A DNA stretch of 64,000 nucleotides, taken from NCBI GenBank assembly GCA_015039365.1, contig WION01000027.1, positions 1 through 64,000 on the forward strand. Direction: 5' to 3'. Under the pieces are notes generated by a model that was given only the letters and a program-made list of their open reading frames with translations, did not search any database and was not told the DNA's origin. This DNA is from Amanita rubescens (taxonomy: Eukaryota > Basidiomycota > Agaricomycetes > Agaricales > Amanitaceae). The translations under genes were made by a program, and so were the position numbers. This document shows, one piece after another, positions 11,562 to 23,109 of this stretch; positions within the stretch are counted from its first letter, which is position 1, and each line of letters begins with the position of its first letter.

Positions 11562-12225
11562 GTTGGATTACGAGTTGTATGTTGGATCAAATGCTCGTAG
11601 GAAAGATAAGAGTTGTGTTGGGATAGTGCGAGCCTTTATAGTCACGGTGGGGTTTCCAGAGGAGTTGCATTGTTAGGGCAAGGACACGAGACGAGATCGA
11701 ATACTGTACATTCATCACACGTCGAATCACTGCCAGAGAGGTCACATTGAACGAGATTGCACGGCTTTTGCTCCTCTCGACACCGAGCTCAGCATAAAGT
11801 CAGAGGCAACCGCGTCAGGATTTGATTTCAATCGCTTCAATTGCAGGCTTGCAGCACTTCAGACACAGGGCCGCCATGACCAAGCCAGCAATACGGAATA
11901 TATCCTCAAACTTTAACACCCAGTGACACAAAAAATGAATGGCAATCGCAGGCGCACTCACAATGGAGAGAAAGTTGTCGTAAAGATTGATCACGCTGTG
12001 TCGCTACTGTGGGAAAGCCGTTAATAAGGATAAGGGATCTCAATTGACAACCTATCGAAATTCGATCATTTCACCTTTCATAAAAGTCGTCTTCACTTTC
12101 AGCCCCTCTTCGCGGAGTCATGAACAAGGCTAGTCCAAACCTAAGGCCTAATTAAAATTACCCACGTGAAGTTACCGTAAAATATTAAAAGATGGCCCAT
12201 CAGACCCCAAGTGGGAATCAGAAGC
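11250..12225. repeat. Left arm of large inverted duplication
   Basis: Covers the I9 prodomain start of the S8 pseudogene and about 660 bases of its upstream DNA. Complementary landmarks in the right arm include: ccgagctcagcataaagtcag (about 11790, against 13605-13625), aaaaaatgaatggcaat (about 11930, against 13470), ggcctaattaaaattacccac (about 12147, against 13375), and ccaagtgggaatcag (about 12208, against 13320). Confidence 0.75.
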
Positions 12226-12493
12226 ATGTCACAGGATTCCATATGGCAACGATTGACTCAGCTAAACCTCATCGGCGGCTGTCAGATGGTGAAAATGGGA
12301 ATGGCACCGCGGGGACCCGGGAAAGGATGTCGGTTCGGCCAACATCAGATTTCGGCCATTTCCGACTAACTTTGCCAAACAACGCTTTTCCCACTGACGA
12401 CGTCGGCTCCGATCGCTCCCCAATCCCTCCATTGCTCCGAGGTCAACACACGCGGTCCATCTCCGGCCCTACAAGCCTCATTCGCTCTCTATC

Positions 12494-13020
12494 TTCGACC
12501 CGCCTCGCGAGGATACTAAGAAAACAATCAACGATACCCTTGCTCTTGGCGTCAAGGTCCACATGGTCACTGGTGATCAGTTAGCTATTGCGAAGTAAAC
12601 GAGACGTCGTCTCTGTCTCGGAGATCGCATGTACGCCGCCAAAGCTTTGAAAGAAGGTCCAGCCCCCGGCGGCAGATTCAACACTCTCGACAACATGATT
12701 CTTGATGCGAATGGTTTCGAAATTGTCAAGCGTTTTCAAGGCCTCGGTCATCTTTGCGCTATGACTGGTGACGGTGCCAACGATACCCGAGCTCTCTCTC
12801 GTGCCGACGTCGGTATCGCTGTCGAGGGTGCCCCGGACGCTGCCCATGTTGTCTTGACGGAACCAGATCTTTCCACCATTGTCCATGGCTACTACTCTTC
12901 TCGAACGGTTTTTGTAGTCTTTAATACGCTGCCCGTGGTGCAGCTGTTATTGTCTTGACGGAACCAGGTCTTTCCATGGCTACAACTCTTCTCGAACTTT
13001 TTTCGTAGTCTTTAATGGCT
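12494..13020 (+). pseudogene. Plasma-membrane H+-ATPase (P-type) fragment
   Basis: From 12494 the frame reads [31 protein letters not shown], then TAA at 12596-12598 where the family has Glu (GAA to TAA). It continues in the same frame with LCLGDRMYAAK, GPAPGG, EIVKRFQGLGHLCAMTGDGAND, ALSRADVGIAVEGA and VVLTEPDLSTIVHG. These are the cytoplasmic P/hinge-domain motifs of fungal Pma1-type proton pumps. Short in-frame losses occur after DANGF and after GAPDAA. A second partial copy of the VLTEPGLS segment follows at about 12930-12990, so a short stretch was duplicated in tandem. The phosphorylation site, membrane segments and both ends are absent. It occupies the loop between the two inverted arms. 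Confidence 0.85.
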
Positions 13021-13314
13021 ATCAGTCACCTTCAAAGATTTCGCATCGCTACCCCACTACTTTTCTATTCATCACCTGCACCATCATTTGTATCCCATGG
13101 CAACAACAGCAATGAACATTTTTTTGACTAATTTCTGAACTGCTTATTATAAATAAGACGAAAACATCTGGAACATCATTCCCATCAGCCACCGTCGAGG
13201 GCACGACCAGTGACTACCATCGACCGCTGGATACGCGCTGCGATATCCATTGCGCCTCTCACTCGTCTCCCATCTAATATCACTGGTAAGCACTTGCCAT
13301 CGCTAAGATGACCA

Positions 13315-14608
13315 ATAGCTGATTCCCACTTGGGCCTGACGGGCCATCTTTTGATATTTTACGATAACTTCGTGTGGGTAATTAGGCCTTAGGTTTGGAC
13401 TAGCCTTGTTCATGACTCCGCGAAAGTTCCCATAGTGGCAACACAGCGTGATCAGTGTGCCTGCAATTGCCATTCATTTTTTGTGTCACTGGCAGTTAAA
13501 GTTTGAGGGTACATTCCGGATCGCTGGCTCGGTCATGGCGGTCCTGCGTCTGAAGTGGTGCAATTGAGTCAATTGAAAATTGAATCCTGATGTGGCCGCT
13601 TCTGACTTTATGCTGAGCTCGGTGACGGGAGGAGCCGAAATCCGTGCAAGCTCATTCTGGTATCATTGTAGTGAGTAACTACTATTTAACAAGAGGAAAT
13701 CCCCCTATCAGTTCACTTCCACCGACACACATATATCCGCACCTACTATCAGCCCCAGTTCTATATACACCGCCATAGACTGAAAATGCCCTAAATTTTA
13801 TGCCAGACCCCCGCAGTGACAAATGTGCTAGGGGAGGTTGCGGGCACCGCAACGCACAACGTAAGATTTCACACACCTGAATTCCAAGTCCGAGTCGAGG
13901 CTAATCTAGCACGCAATGTAGACGAGGAGGAGGAGCAGTTTTCGGCGGTGGTCGCCCCAGCAGTTTATGGGCATTTGAATCATAACTTTGTTGTACTACC
14001 GTCATTTCTGTTCAAATTTGAATGCGTTCGAAGATACTTACATGAACGAGTCTTCCTTTACCTGCTTAAACGCTTTTTCTCGGTCAATGTGACCTTTCTT
14101 GCAGTGATTTGGCACGTGATAAATGTACAGTATCTCATCTCATGTCCTTGCCCTAATAAGCAACTCCTCTGGAAGCCCCACCGTGACTATAAAGGCTCGC
14201 AATCCTGCCGCCCCATCCCAACCCAACCCAACCCTTATCTTTCCTACGAGCGTTCGATAGTACAACATACAACTTCTAATCCAACCGTGACATGTCTCAT
14301 CCCACCGAGATTATAATCCAGAAGGCCGGCGCCGGCGGATTCACCGGCGAATACATTGTCTCGCTCAAGGACGATGAGTGCAGGTCGGCCGTGCTGCTCG
14401 CACTCGGCGACGAGGCCAGCACGATCACCCACCAGTGGAGCACCGAAAAACACGGTTTTTCGGGTTTGGGGGGTATGTATTGAAATTTTGGCCGCTGTAA
14501 CCCACTAATCACCATGAAAAACAAGGTGCTTTCAATGACTTGGCCTTGTCGATTTTGAAGACCTTAGCTCCCAAGGTTACTTCCATCGTGGAAGATACCT
14601 ATCTAGAG
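13315..14608. repeat. Right arm of large inverted duplication
   Basis: Mirror of 11250-12225, ending inside the I9 gene at 14292. It carries about 450 extra bases (roughly 13635-14090) that have no counterpart in the left arm, so an insertion here or a deletion there followed the duplication. Confidence 0.7.
14188..14194 (+). promoter_or_regulatory. TATA box of I9 inhibitor gene
   Basis: TATAAAG, 104 bases upstream of ATG 14292; the mirror copy lies upstream of the S8 pseudogene at 11634-11640. Confidence 0.5.
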
Positions 14609-14611
14609 TAA
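14292..14611 (+). CDS. Stand-alone I9 peptidase inhibitor (subtilisin prodomain-like)
   Basis: Two exons, 14292-14472 and 14526-14611, joined across a 53-base GTATGT...CAAG intron to give an 88-residue protein. It begins MSHPTEIIIQ, has GEYIVSLKDD, then HQWSTEKHGFSGLGG, and ends SIVEDTYLE at an in-frame TAA. Fungal I9 proteins of this size (yeast proteinase B inhibitor 2 and oyster-mushroom inhibitor types) bind and inhibit subtilisins in the cytosol or vacuole. It is the mirror copy of the prodomain of the S8 pseudogene at 11561. There, the codons after TYL continue into the protease; here the frame stops at once. Thus a protease prodomain has been cut loose as a small inhibitor, or the reverse fusion occurred earlier. 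No signal peptide. The frame is intact. Confidence 0.75.
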
Positions 14612-15965
14612 GTACAGATCTCCGATCTACGCAGTGACATGAATCAAGCGGGTTTGTCCAGACCAGAGTCCTTTTCTGGCTGGGATGATTAGTTACGGAC
14701 GGAGTGATATGGAACGGACAGACGCAGCCGCGGAGGGACATACAGGAAACACTTGAGAGACGCGGTGGCAGTTAGTTAGGCGACCATCGATTTAATCTTG
14801 TGGACAAATCGCAATCACTCAGAGTCGGCATCCTTTGCAATGAAACGAGGTTTCCTGACTTCTTGAGAACCACTGGTGAGTGGTCGTTTGACTTGTGGCG
14901 GACATCAGAGACAACAACGGGTATTCCGGACGATGAGCATAAGGCTAGGTGAATAGAATACAAAATTCGTGCCCCAAAAAAGTCCGGGTGTTTTTGGCGT
15001 AGTCAGCGTATAGTATAATCCATATCCGTACCCCTCGCCACTTGAAAGGATTGCAAGGACATGGCAACGAATCGTGCGAAGGAATGTATATCGTACGTCA
15101 ACATATAAGAGGGATCGCAGCCCCGGACATACGTGGGTAGTAACAGCACGAGAAAAGTGACATAGAAGGTTTGCTCTCAGCCCGGCGTCTGTTGGCACGC
15201 TCTCGATTCCCCATCACCGTTTATTACGTTTCCTTCCTGAATAATACAAACGAATCGTATCTTTGGGTACTGGGTGCTTACCCTCAAAGCTGTACCGTTT
15301 GGTGACACTCATGCTCAGACATATACACCCGCCTCAACAGCTTCTGCTACAGCATCTCAGACTTAGAAAAGAAGTTGAGACAGCAAACGAAGGACACGGC
15401 GTGAAGTAGCGTACGATAGAGCGTAGGACTATGAACGAGGAGCAGTGCGTCGCTGATATTCATTTGCAAGCGCGAATTCTGGAGAAGGATCAGATACTTT
15501 CACCCAAGTTTCAGCCATAATGCATAATTACCTTCGATAGTGGGCGCCGACCGAGTGGATGGCATGAAGACGTGTATACTTGGGATGGCTGGGAAAGTAC
15601 AACAGGGCTGGGCATAGAGGTGGAATCGAAGGCAGAATAACATGATATCTGGAGTGGTGGCCCATTCACACCCTTCTTCTTTGCGGCGGCGAGGACAACG
15701 AACCCTCGGTTCTCAAAATGGGTCTAAACGGATCAGCAAGTCGACCAGAGGAAAGAAAAAAACACCGGAACTCACCCGGGCACATTGCATACTAGAAGGT
15801 TACCGTAAACGTGACGTTATCGCGATCACATGTAATCCTTGTAAAACGTGGGGGCACCGTCAGGTTTCTCGACGAAGCAATACCCCGTTTACTCATCATG
15901 TAGGCTCTGCCTCCCGCCCCGCAAAGCCTTTCGTCACTGACCACTGCAATAATCTTATCGTTTTA
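14612..15965. other. Intergenic, no supported gene
   Basis: No domain-bearing frame or convincing exon chain seen on either strand. Confidence 0.4.
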
Positions 15966-16390
15966 CAGACTACCCTCCCCCTTGCGCATCTTCGCCCAGT
16001 CCAACTCAATCCACCCTTCTCCCCCCGCCCCCGGACGCACCTTTTGGTTACTACTCTTCACCATGCTCGGCCTTTCACTTATCTCAAGATCATCACAAAA
16101 GCTAAGACCTCCACGTCAATGCAACGGGGCATGCCATTCCTCTCCTCTGCGACTCTTTACTCGCCGCCTTCGCGCGTCATAAAGAACAAGCACCGGTCCC
16201 GCACGTATGGCCGGGTACCACACCCCCTCCCAACCGGACTCAAAGGTTGCCCATCCCCAACTTCCAACCCAATTCCCCTCTCGGCCTGTCACCTGTGCTA
16301 CCAGGTTATGACGCCATCCTCGACGGGCTGGAAAGACGTAATAACGAGGACCTGCACGGCTCACGTTCTGATGATGTCTTAAAGTACCAC
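15966..16390 (+). pseudogene. Possible Pro-rich coding remnant, unknown
   Basis: Two stretches have coding character. Near 15967-16110 a Pro/Ser-rich frame reads YPPPCASSPSP and DAPFGYYSS. Near 16145-16386 another reads LLAAFARHKEQAPVPH, LSPVLPGYDAILDGL and SDDVLKYHRS before a stop. No start codon or domain is recognised. A 20-base word (acctccacgtcaatgcaacg) flanks the second stretch as a direct repeat at about 16109 and 16405. A further coding-like frame, EYMAEARKAFDG to FYPGD, lies at about 16535-16645 on the same strand. Product unknown; it may be a dead gene or a transposon remnant. Confidence 0.25.
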
Positions 16391-17045
16391 AGAAGCTAAC
16401 AACCTCCACGTCAATGCAACGAGCATCTGCTCTACAATTCCTTCCTCGCGCTGTAACATAACAATCCCGGTACTACGAAAATTTTCGTCGTGCCGCATTC
16501 ATTACTCCTTCTACGGAATCCAATTACAGGGGCGAATACATGGCTGAAGCGCGTAAAGCGTTCGATGGGCAGGAGCAGCAGGAGTTGGTGTTCTTCGTGT
16601 CGGACGAGTCCGTGGAGAATAGGCAGACGTTTTACCCAGGTGATCGTTGCGGGCGATCTACTAGAGTAACCCTCCGCATGCAAACAATTTGCGGCAAACC
16701 GTTTATCTGACGACGATCTTCCCGGCCAAGTCACGGTTGGATTATATGCGGGTATATTGAAGAAAGAAATGCGAAGATGGATGCATGAATGTTGGGTATA
16801 ATTGAGGTCGGTTACCTGAACGGATTGTGTCGTTTTATGCGCATTTTGATGCATATACAAGTAAGTCTCGATTTTTCCAGTTCCGAGTACGAAAACCAAG
16901 TGCTGATGAGGCACAGATCCGAACTTTCGAACCTGAGGGCGCAACAGTGGCCAGTACCAAAGAATACTTGCCATGGACTAAGTATAGAAGCTGTCGCCGT
17001 AAAATGCGCATACGTGATCGCTTAATATTGTACAGGTTATGATGA

Positions 17046-17120
17046 GCTAATATGATTTGAGTGAACAAAACCTGATGCAGGCAGAGGAACTTGGTTGTGA
17101 CTTTTACCACTACGTTTTCT
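17046..17120 (+). repeat. Direct repeat, copy 1
   Basis: gatttgagtgaacaaaacct through tgacttttaccacta is repeated at 18893-18962 with about two mismatches over 68 bases. Weaker similarity continues downstream (attgcatgca, acttcattcgctttc-like words). Confidence 0.65.
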
Positions 17121-17508
17121 CCCAATATCCAGACTGCTTGCCGTGACTGGGATGTCTTCCGAGATGACATGTATACAACACTGGATAACAATTGCATGCA
17201 TAGAAGTTTACTATACACGCTTTCCCTGCGACATTCGGGGATTACTTTCTAATAGCACGGCCGTTTCTGCTTCGAACCTCAACCTCTAAAACGATATTCC
17301 AAAGTGTTGCCTCCTCTGTAGTCTCATTTCCCGTCAAGAGCTCGATCTAACGTGTAAATGTGAGTTCTCTTATTCTTTTGGAATTTCTGTACAGTGCTTA
17401 CATCAGGAACAAGGCTGGAATCCTGGGCCCAGAACAAGTTTTTACCAGGTGGAAAGATCCTATGTATATCACGTCAAACTTCCGGTTGATCAGAATGTTT
17501 GCCGTGCC

Positions 17509-17888
17509 TTACTCATAAACACCTTCAGCAGTAACGGCAACTTCCCATGTATACTCGGTAGAAGACCAAACGAGCTTGTTATCCTTTACAAGTTGACAAT
17601 ATTAACGCCCAAGATGAGGTAAAAAGAGAGTAGACATACATCGTCAGGGGCGATGTACAACCCAGTCGCGCCTTGAATGGTAACAAGGGATATATTCTCG
17701 TCAGTGATATTTTTGCTCAAAATAAGAGTCTTGGATACAATCAGCGGGCCGTACAATTGGAGAATAAATATAAAATATTTACAGCAGGGTTGGATGAGGT
17801 GTTCACTGGAGCACCCACATCTTCTTCGCCAATGTAGGTGACGGATTCACCCGTCTTAACGCTTTGGATCGTGAATGTGAAAGACATT
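17509..17888 (-). CDS. Small beta-rich protein, possible beta-trefoil protease inhibitor or lectin
   Basis: ATG 17888 starts MSFTFTIQSVKTGESVTYIGEED. After a probable short intron the frame reads ILSKNITDENISLVTIQGATGLYIAPDD; after a second intron (GTATGT donor) it reads NKLVWSSTEYTWEV and ends GVYE at 17509. The alternation of short strands and the GLYIAPDD...WSSTEYTWEV pattern resemble one-domain basidiomycete beta-trefoil proteins such as the I66 (mycospin) serine protease inhibitors and ricin-B-like lectins. That is a resemblance of style, not a matched signature. No signal peptide, so cytosolic. The exact splice acceptor near 17755 is uncertain. Confidence 0.5.
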
Positions 17889-17949
17889 GCTGGATGGGTG
17901 TGCTCTGGAGTTTGAGTACTGGAGGAGTGTAGCAAACCCAGCTTGGCTT

Positions 17950-19300
17950 TATACCTTTGGATGTTACGTTGACTGAGCTTCGTATTTCGGCTGCCTCGAA
18001 ACGTTCCCAGACGAACCAAGGCCCCGGGTACGAGTGATTCTTGAAACACCAAGTTCATAAATATCGTCTATCTTCGACTGGTCAGTGTCTCGGTCTGGAA
18101 GAAAGAATAACTAACGTTTAGGGGCAAGCGAGAAGTTGAACGCCACGCTTCGGGACCTAAGTTTGTCCATATTCGATACGCCATTCCTTGCTCCGTCAAC
18201 GTCGCTTCCACAACTACGTTCACCAGTCGAAAAATGGCGAACTGACGAGTCGGAGATAGGCTCGATCGCTTATAACTCTCGTGGCCGCTATCCGAGGATG
18301 GGCTATCAAGGCGACAGCATATGTCGGTGGTGAAAGATGCTGCTCACTTCACATCGGCCCCTTTCTCTAAGCAAAAACTATCGCGCAACCATGAACAGTT
18401 CTTTATGTAACGCTTTATTGCCGGAAAACGTCCGCAAGGTTGAGAGATGACTCAACTTACCTTTTTGTCCTCTTCGCTGTTCGTCGCGGGCAACGTGGCA
18501 CGCCACTGCTCGCATCACAACGCACAGAACTGTGATATGGCGCCAACGGCATCAGCGCATTATTGTAGATCTACTCTCATGCTGCATTGACAATCTATTT
18601 CTACTACTGCTTGGCAATGCTCAACCGAAAAACCCAGGTTCCCGTGAACAACTTACGGTCACTGCGCGCACGATCACATCGCAGGTCCCACAGGAGTTTA
18701 AATGCGGCAACTAGTCAGCACTAATCTTAATTTCCCTTAGAGGGAAGTGAACAATGAACACAATAATTATTTTCGCCGTAGATTGCTTTGGACTTGACGT
18801 CGGCGCTCTCGACTCTCCCTTGTTCGGGGCATGAATCCATACTATATCCCACTCTCCACGCACATCAGAACGTCGTCAATGAATAGTAACCAAGATGATT
18901 CGAGTGAACAAAACCTGATGCGGGCAGAGGAACTTGGTTGTGACTTTTACCACTAACCCGACCCAACATCCAGCTAATCGATTGCATGCAAGAGACTTCA
19001 TTCGCTTTCGGAATCCTACCGCAATCAAGTTTAGAATCATATTCTCAGCGGCTTAAGAAAAGAAAACTCTTACGTGACGTCTTCGTTTTCGATCGGGCTA
19101 GAGGATTGTTATTTGTAGCTTGACCAGTAAAAGGAAATTGTCAGCGTACTGAAGAAGTAATACCAGATATTGATGCAATCGTGTGACTGTCAGGTTTCTA
19201 CCGTAGTAATTAGGTTCAGAAAGTAATGCAGCTCAAACAAAAAAAAGGAAGGCCTACATAATGTACGCGTTTTCGTTTTTGAGAGGCCTGGTGAGGTGTA
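17950..19300. other. Intergenic, no supported gene
   Basis: Apart from the direct repeat at 18893 nothing convincing was seen. A 65-codon frame at 18136 has no domain. Confidence 0.4.
18893..18962 (+). repeat. Direct repeat, copy 2
   Basis: Second copy of the 17046-17120 repeat in the same orientation. The pair brackets the small gene at 17509-17888, about 1.85 kb apart. They are not recognisable LTRs. Confidence 0.65.
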
Positions 19301-19307
19301 TGGGTTA

Positions 19308-22300
19308 TCAAAATGCAGTTAGTAGAAAAGTCAATTTGCGCACTGTACGCGATATCGTTATCGCCATCATGCTTTGCACGACGTTATTCATACTTGGCCG
19401 TTTCAACGGTTCCCTTACCCAGCAGCGCTGAATTACGTCCCACGCTCCATCGCTCAAAGGCTGATCAGCTAGCCGAGGTGGTCGAACGCCTCGAAAGACG
19501 AGAGACAGTATCTGCAGGTCTGATTTACCGGCAAAAGGAATATTATCATAATGGATCTTGAAAGAGATTAGCACATGAGGGATCATCATGTTCAATGTGA
19601 CGTACTTCATAATAAAGGCATCCAAAAGCATAGATGTCTGACATCTGAGTCCTGGATGGAGCGTCATCAGATGAACCTTCGTCATCCTCTGACAGTCCAA
19701 ATAACTCTGGGGCCGCAAAGTTCAGATGTAGCGCTCCCGATCTCGTTTTTGTAGCTTCTGAGAGTCGAGTCAAGCCAAAGTCGGCTATTTGGACATGAAA
19801 ATTATCATCCAAGAGGACATTCTCCTGGAGAGAAGAATTAGCATTGTAATATAATGTGTCTGAGGTAGAATAGTACCCCGCGGAGATCGCCATGAACTGC
19901 GCCTTCCGAATGGATGTATTCCATGGCTTGCGCGGCTTCCAGTATCTTCCGAGCATTAGACATAAAATGAAAGTAAGAAATAGGTAGAGGCGTACGCGTT
20001 CTTCAATGACAGCTATTGGTGGATTTGTTTGTTTCCGCCACCGGGCTAGAGTCCCGTTCTTCATATATGGTGAAACAAGGAAAATTTGTGGTGTTGTGGC
20101 CTTGATTTCATGGATTCCTAAGATTGGTAGTATGAATTTGTGCTTGAGGAATCGCCACATCAGTGCCTCTCGGCAAAAGGCCTATTGGCGGCCTTCGAAT
20201 CAGCAATCGCATTATAACAAAAAGACATACAACTTGGTTTTCAGACTTGTACAACACTTTTAGTGCCACGACTTCTCCCGATCGTTCGCCTTTGAAAACG
20301 CGCCCAAAGCCGCCACTACCAATGTAATCACGATCGTCTGGTATGCTGACTCCAGTCACGATCATGGATGGTGGAATGATAGGTATCTTTGAGATAACTT
20401 TGAGTATAAATCGTCGCAATCGCCGCGTAATATCCGTAGTGGTGAATTCCCGACCCGATACACTTGATGCAGTACGATTAGGTCCCAATTTACGATAAAT
20501 AAGAAGCATCTCAAGTAGATGATCCAATATTTGACTGGCTTCCGGCGAGGGGTCATCTATTTGAGTTGCGAGATCGACGTAATCCTCTCGAGATAGAACC
20601 TCGCACAGGAGGTCGTAGACCCCACTGTCGTGTATACTGCCATATACATACTATCGGTTCTTAAGTGTAGCACATTGGAGGTCTGAAATGGCGCACCTTG
20701 CATTCGCTATTCTTGACCGTATACAAGAGCAATGGTATGATGTATTTGTCAGGATCGTCCAGCGTGTTTGATGATGGCACAATGTGCATCTTTGAGAAAA
20801 CTGCCAACGTCAATCGTCTTCCCCGCAGGTTCATGTCCGAGCCTTGTTGGGAGAGATACTCCTCTGAGACGGAATAATCATCATCAACATAGTCAATAAT
20901 CGGCAGCGAGATCTGTAAGAAATCGAGCAGATCCTTGGCATCAGAGACTTTATGTAGCTGTGCTAGTACGTGGTCGATGTAGTCTTCCCTAGATAGGATG
21001 CAGCGCAAAAGTTCAGTCATCAGTGGGTGACCCATATCATCTTGACTCTATAACTCGTGAGAGTGTGGTTTCCAAGTTTTAAATGTCACGCACAAATTGC
21101 CCAGAATAGGTGAGAATGTGGAGCAGCAATGGAAAAGAATAGTTATCAAGATCATCTGGATTGGGTGGTGGTTCAATAGTATATGTCTTTGACATAATTT
21201 TCAACAGGAACAGTTTTTTTCGCTGGATCATGAAGTTTGCATCAGGATACATCCAACAATAAAAAAGCCGATCAAGAATCAGGTCCAATAGATTTTTGGC
21301 GTCTGCGATATGGTCAAGCTGTGCCACAATGTCCATGCAATCCTCCTGGGACTGTAGAATATTGTACATAAGGTCGCCTAGCGTGCGCCTTATATGAACC
21401 TCAGGCTCGAAGAAAGGTGCCGGCTACCAGCTCTTAGGAGAGTGTATTCCAATTTGAAATGTTGCGCACCTGTTTAGAGTCGAGTATAGTTGTGATCAAT
21501 TGGAAAATCTTGCTATGAGAATTATGCGGCGTGTTGGAGTTGGACAATGATATACCTCGAGTCTTTGCGGTGACTTCCAATATAAATCGGTTTGCTCGTC
21601 CTTTAAAGTATGCGTTATCAGAGGAGGTATGAGAATTAAGCCTGCGCAATATAAACTTCAACAGATCCCCGGCCCGTGGGTTATGGTGTAGCCCTGCCTG
21701 GGAATAGATGTCGCCCTTTCTTGATAGAATCTCGCTCATGAGATTTACTGCTAATTCATTTGTTGCAAGAGGATATCCAAGCTATCGGCCCTTAAAAGAA
21801 TACGTCCCGTGATTGAAATGCTGCGCACCTCAACATTATTAAGTATATAGAAGAGAGATGGGAACACATTGCCGTGAGGATCATACGGCGTGTTGAACTG
21901 TGGTTCGCCACACATTTTTGAGATAACTGCCAACTCAAATAGTTTAGCCCGTCCGTTCATGTCTATAGTGGCAGAATCGAGTACTCGTGAACGCTGTAAC
22001 GAATGACAAACAAGCATAGGCGCTAATGATTCCAACAAATTCATGGCGTCCGAGAATTGATTCACCTGTGAGGCGAGGGTGATGTAGTCATCCCTGGATA
22101 GAATCTCGCTCACAAGGCAGGTCGTCATAACGGAAGATTTGGGCTATTAGTTCTTAAGAATAGTTTGTTCCAGTTCGAAGTATTGCGCACCTTCTTATTG
22201 CGGAGTATAGTGAGGAGTAAAGGGAATGTATAGCTGTCAGGATCATACGGGATGTTGGATAGTGGGACATCATGCATCCTTGAGATAACTGCCAACATAA

Positions 22301-22636
22301 ATCGTTTTGCTCGTCGGTTCATGTCTACGGTGGCTAGATCCTGATTCGATAAGGCACAAAGCCAACGTCGTATGAAGTCCAACAAATTCTCGGCATCCAA
22401 AACATCGTCTAGCTGCGCCGCGAGGGTAATGTAGTTTTGCCTAGATAGAATCTCGTTCATGAGGTCGACCGTCGATGCGCATAGAGGTGATTCAGGCTAT
22501 TGGACATTAGGTGGATATACATCGGGTTTGAAATACGGTCGCGTACCTTCTTATTCCTGAGTGTAAAGAGAAGCAAAGGGAACTTGAAGATGTCATCTCT
22601 ACCAACATCATGTGACTCCATGTTGTACCCTTCCAT
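19308..22636 (-). CDS. TKL-like protein kinase with tandem N-terminal exon repeats
   Basis: Start ATG 22636 (MEGYNMESHD). Exon 1 (22547-22636) is followed by five exons, 22191-22496, 21829-22143, 21470-21781, 21094-21423 and 20697-21047. Each is a multiple of 3 and each encodes one repeat of about 102-117 residues with the pattern EILSRxxYITLA, DAxNLLDF, RAKRFMLAVISKM, then DPxxYxFPLLL. Introns of 46-50 nt start GTGCGC/GTACGC. Exon 7 (20231-20650) holds a last partial repeat fused to the kinase N-lobe. Kinase motifs: GSGGFGRVFKG, VVALKVL, FLVSPYMKNGTL, HGDLRGENVLL (across an intron), IADFGLTR, APELFG and SDIYAFGC. Lys, Asp, Asn and DFG are all present, so it is probably active; HRD is HGD. 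This architecture fits agaric-specific TKL-like kinases. The repeat's function is unknown; protein binding is an inference. Confidence 0.85.
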
Positions 22637-22640
22637 GAGT

Positions 22641-22659
22641 CGCTCCTGTTACAGGAGCG
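22641..22659. repeat. Short inverted repeat before kinase start
   Basis: cgctcctgttacaggagcg: 9-base arms around a single base, 4 bases upstream of the kinase ATG. It could form a hairpin in the mRNA leader or be a dimer-binding site. Confidence 0.4.
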
Positions 22660-23109
22660 TCCTGTTCGGCTGGTGCAGTGAAGCCAGTTACGTAGATAAT
22701 GAATCACTCGGTACAAAGCTGTGCACCATTCACGTAACCGTAACCGTGGGAATGGTGACGGGAAGACGCCGCTGATTGTAATTGGTCCAACGTTCGATGG
22801 CCTCTTAGCTTACCTAACTGAGATGAGCATGAGCATCAAACCGTTTCTCGCCTGTGTCCTGACGTTGTTACAGGCGATGGTGATCGTTAGATATTGCTGA
22901 TGAATTAATTCTTTTTTTTCTGCCCGCAACGCTACAGTTACAAAGCCATCTGCATATTGGTTTTTGCTTCACACGCCCGGCCGATTGGATTATATAATTC
23001 AAAGCAACTGTGCTCATCTTGAACAACTCCGAGTCCGTGCTCCGTGCTCCGTGCTCCAGCCAATATCTGGTCATTGAGTGTGACATTCTTTACTCGTCAA
23101 CTCAAGCGC

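Noticed and set aside
12192..12584. A 130-codon frame starting before the proton-pump fragment
   Set aside because: It is in a different phase from the proton-pump frame, and its start lies in the inverted-repeat arm; no family match.
15642..16382. A 246-codon + frame
   Set aside because: Basic, low-quality composition with no domain; part of it overlaps better coding-like frames in another phase.
16432..16974. A 180-codon minus-strand frame
   Set aside because: No domain, no splice support; the opposite strand has the more coding-like short stretch EYMAEARKAFDG.
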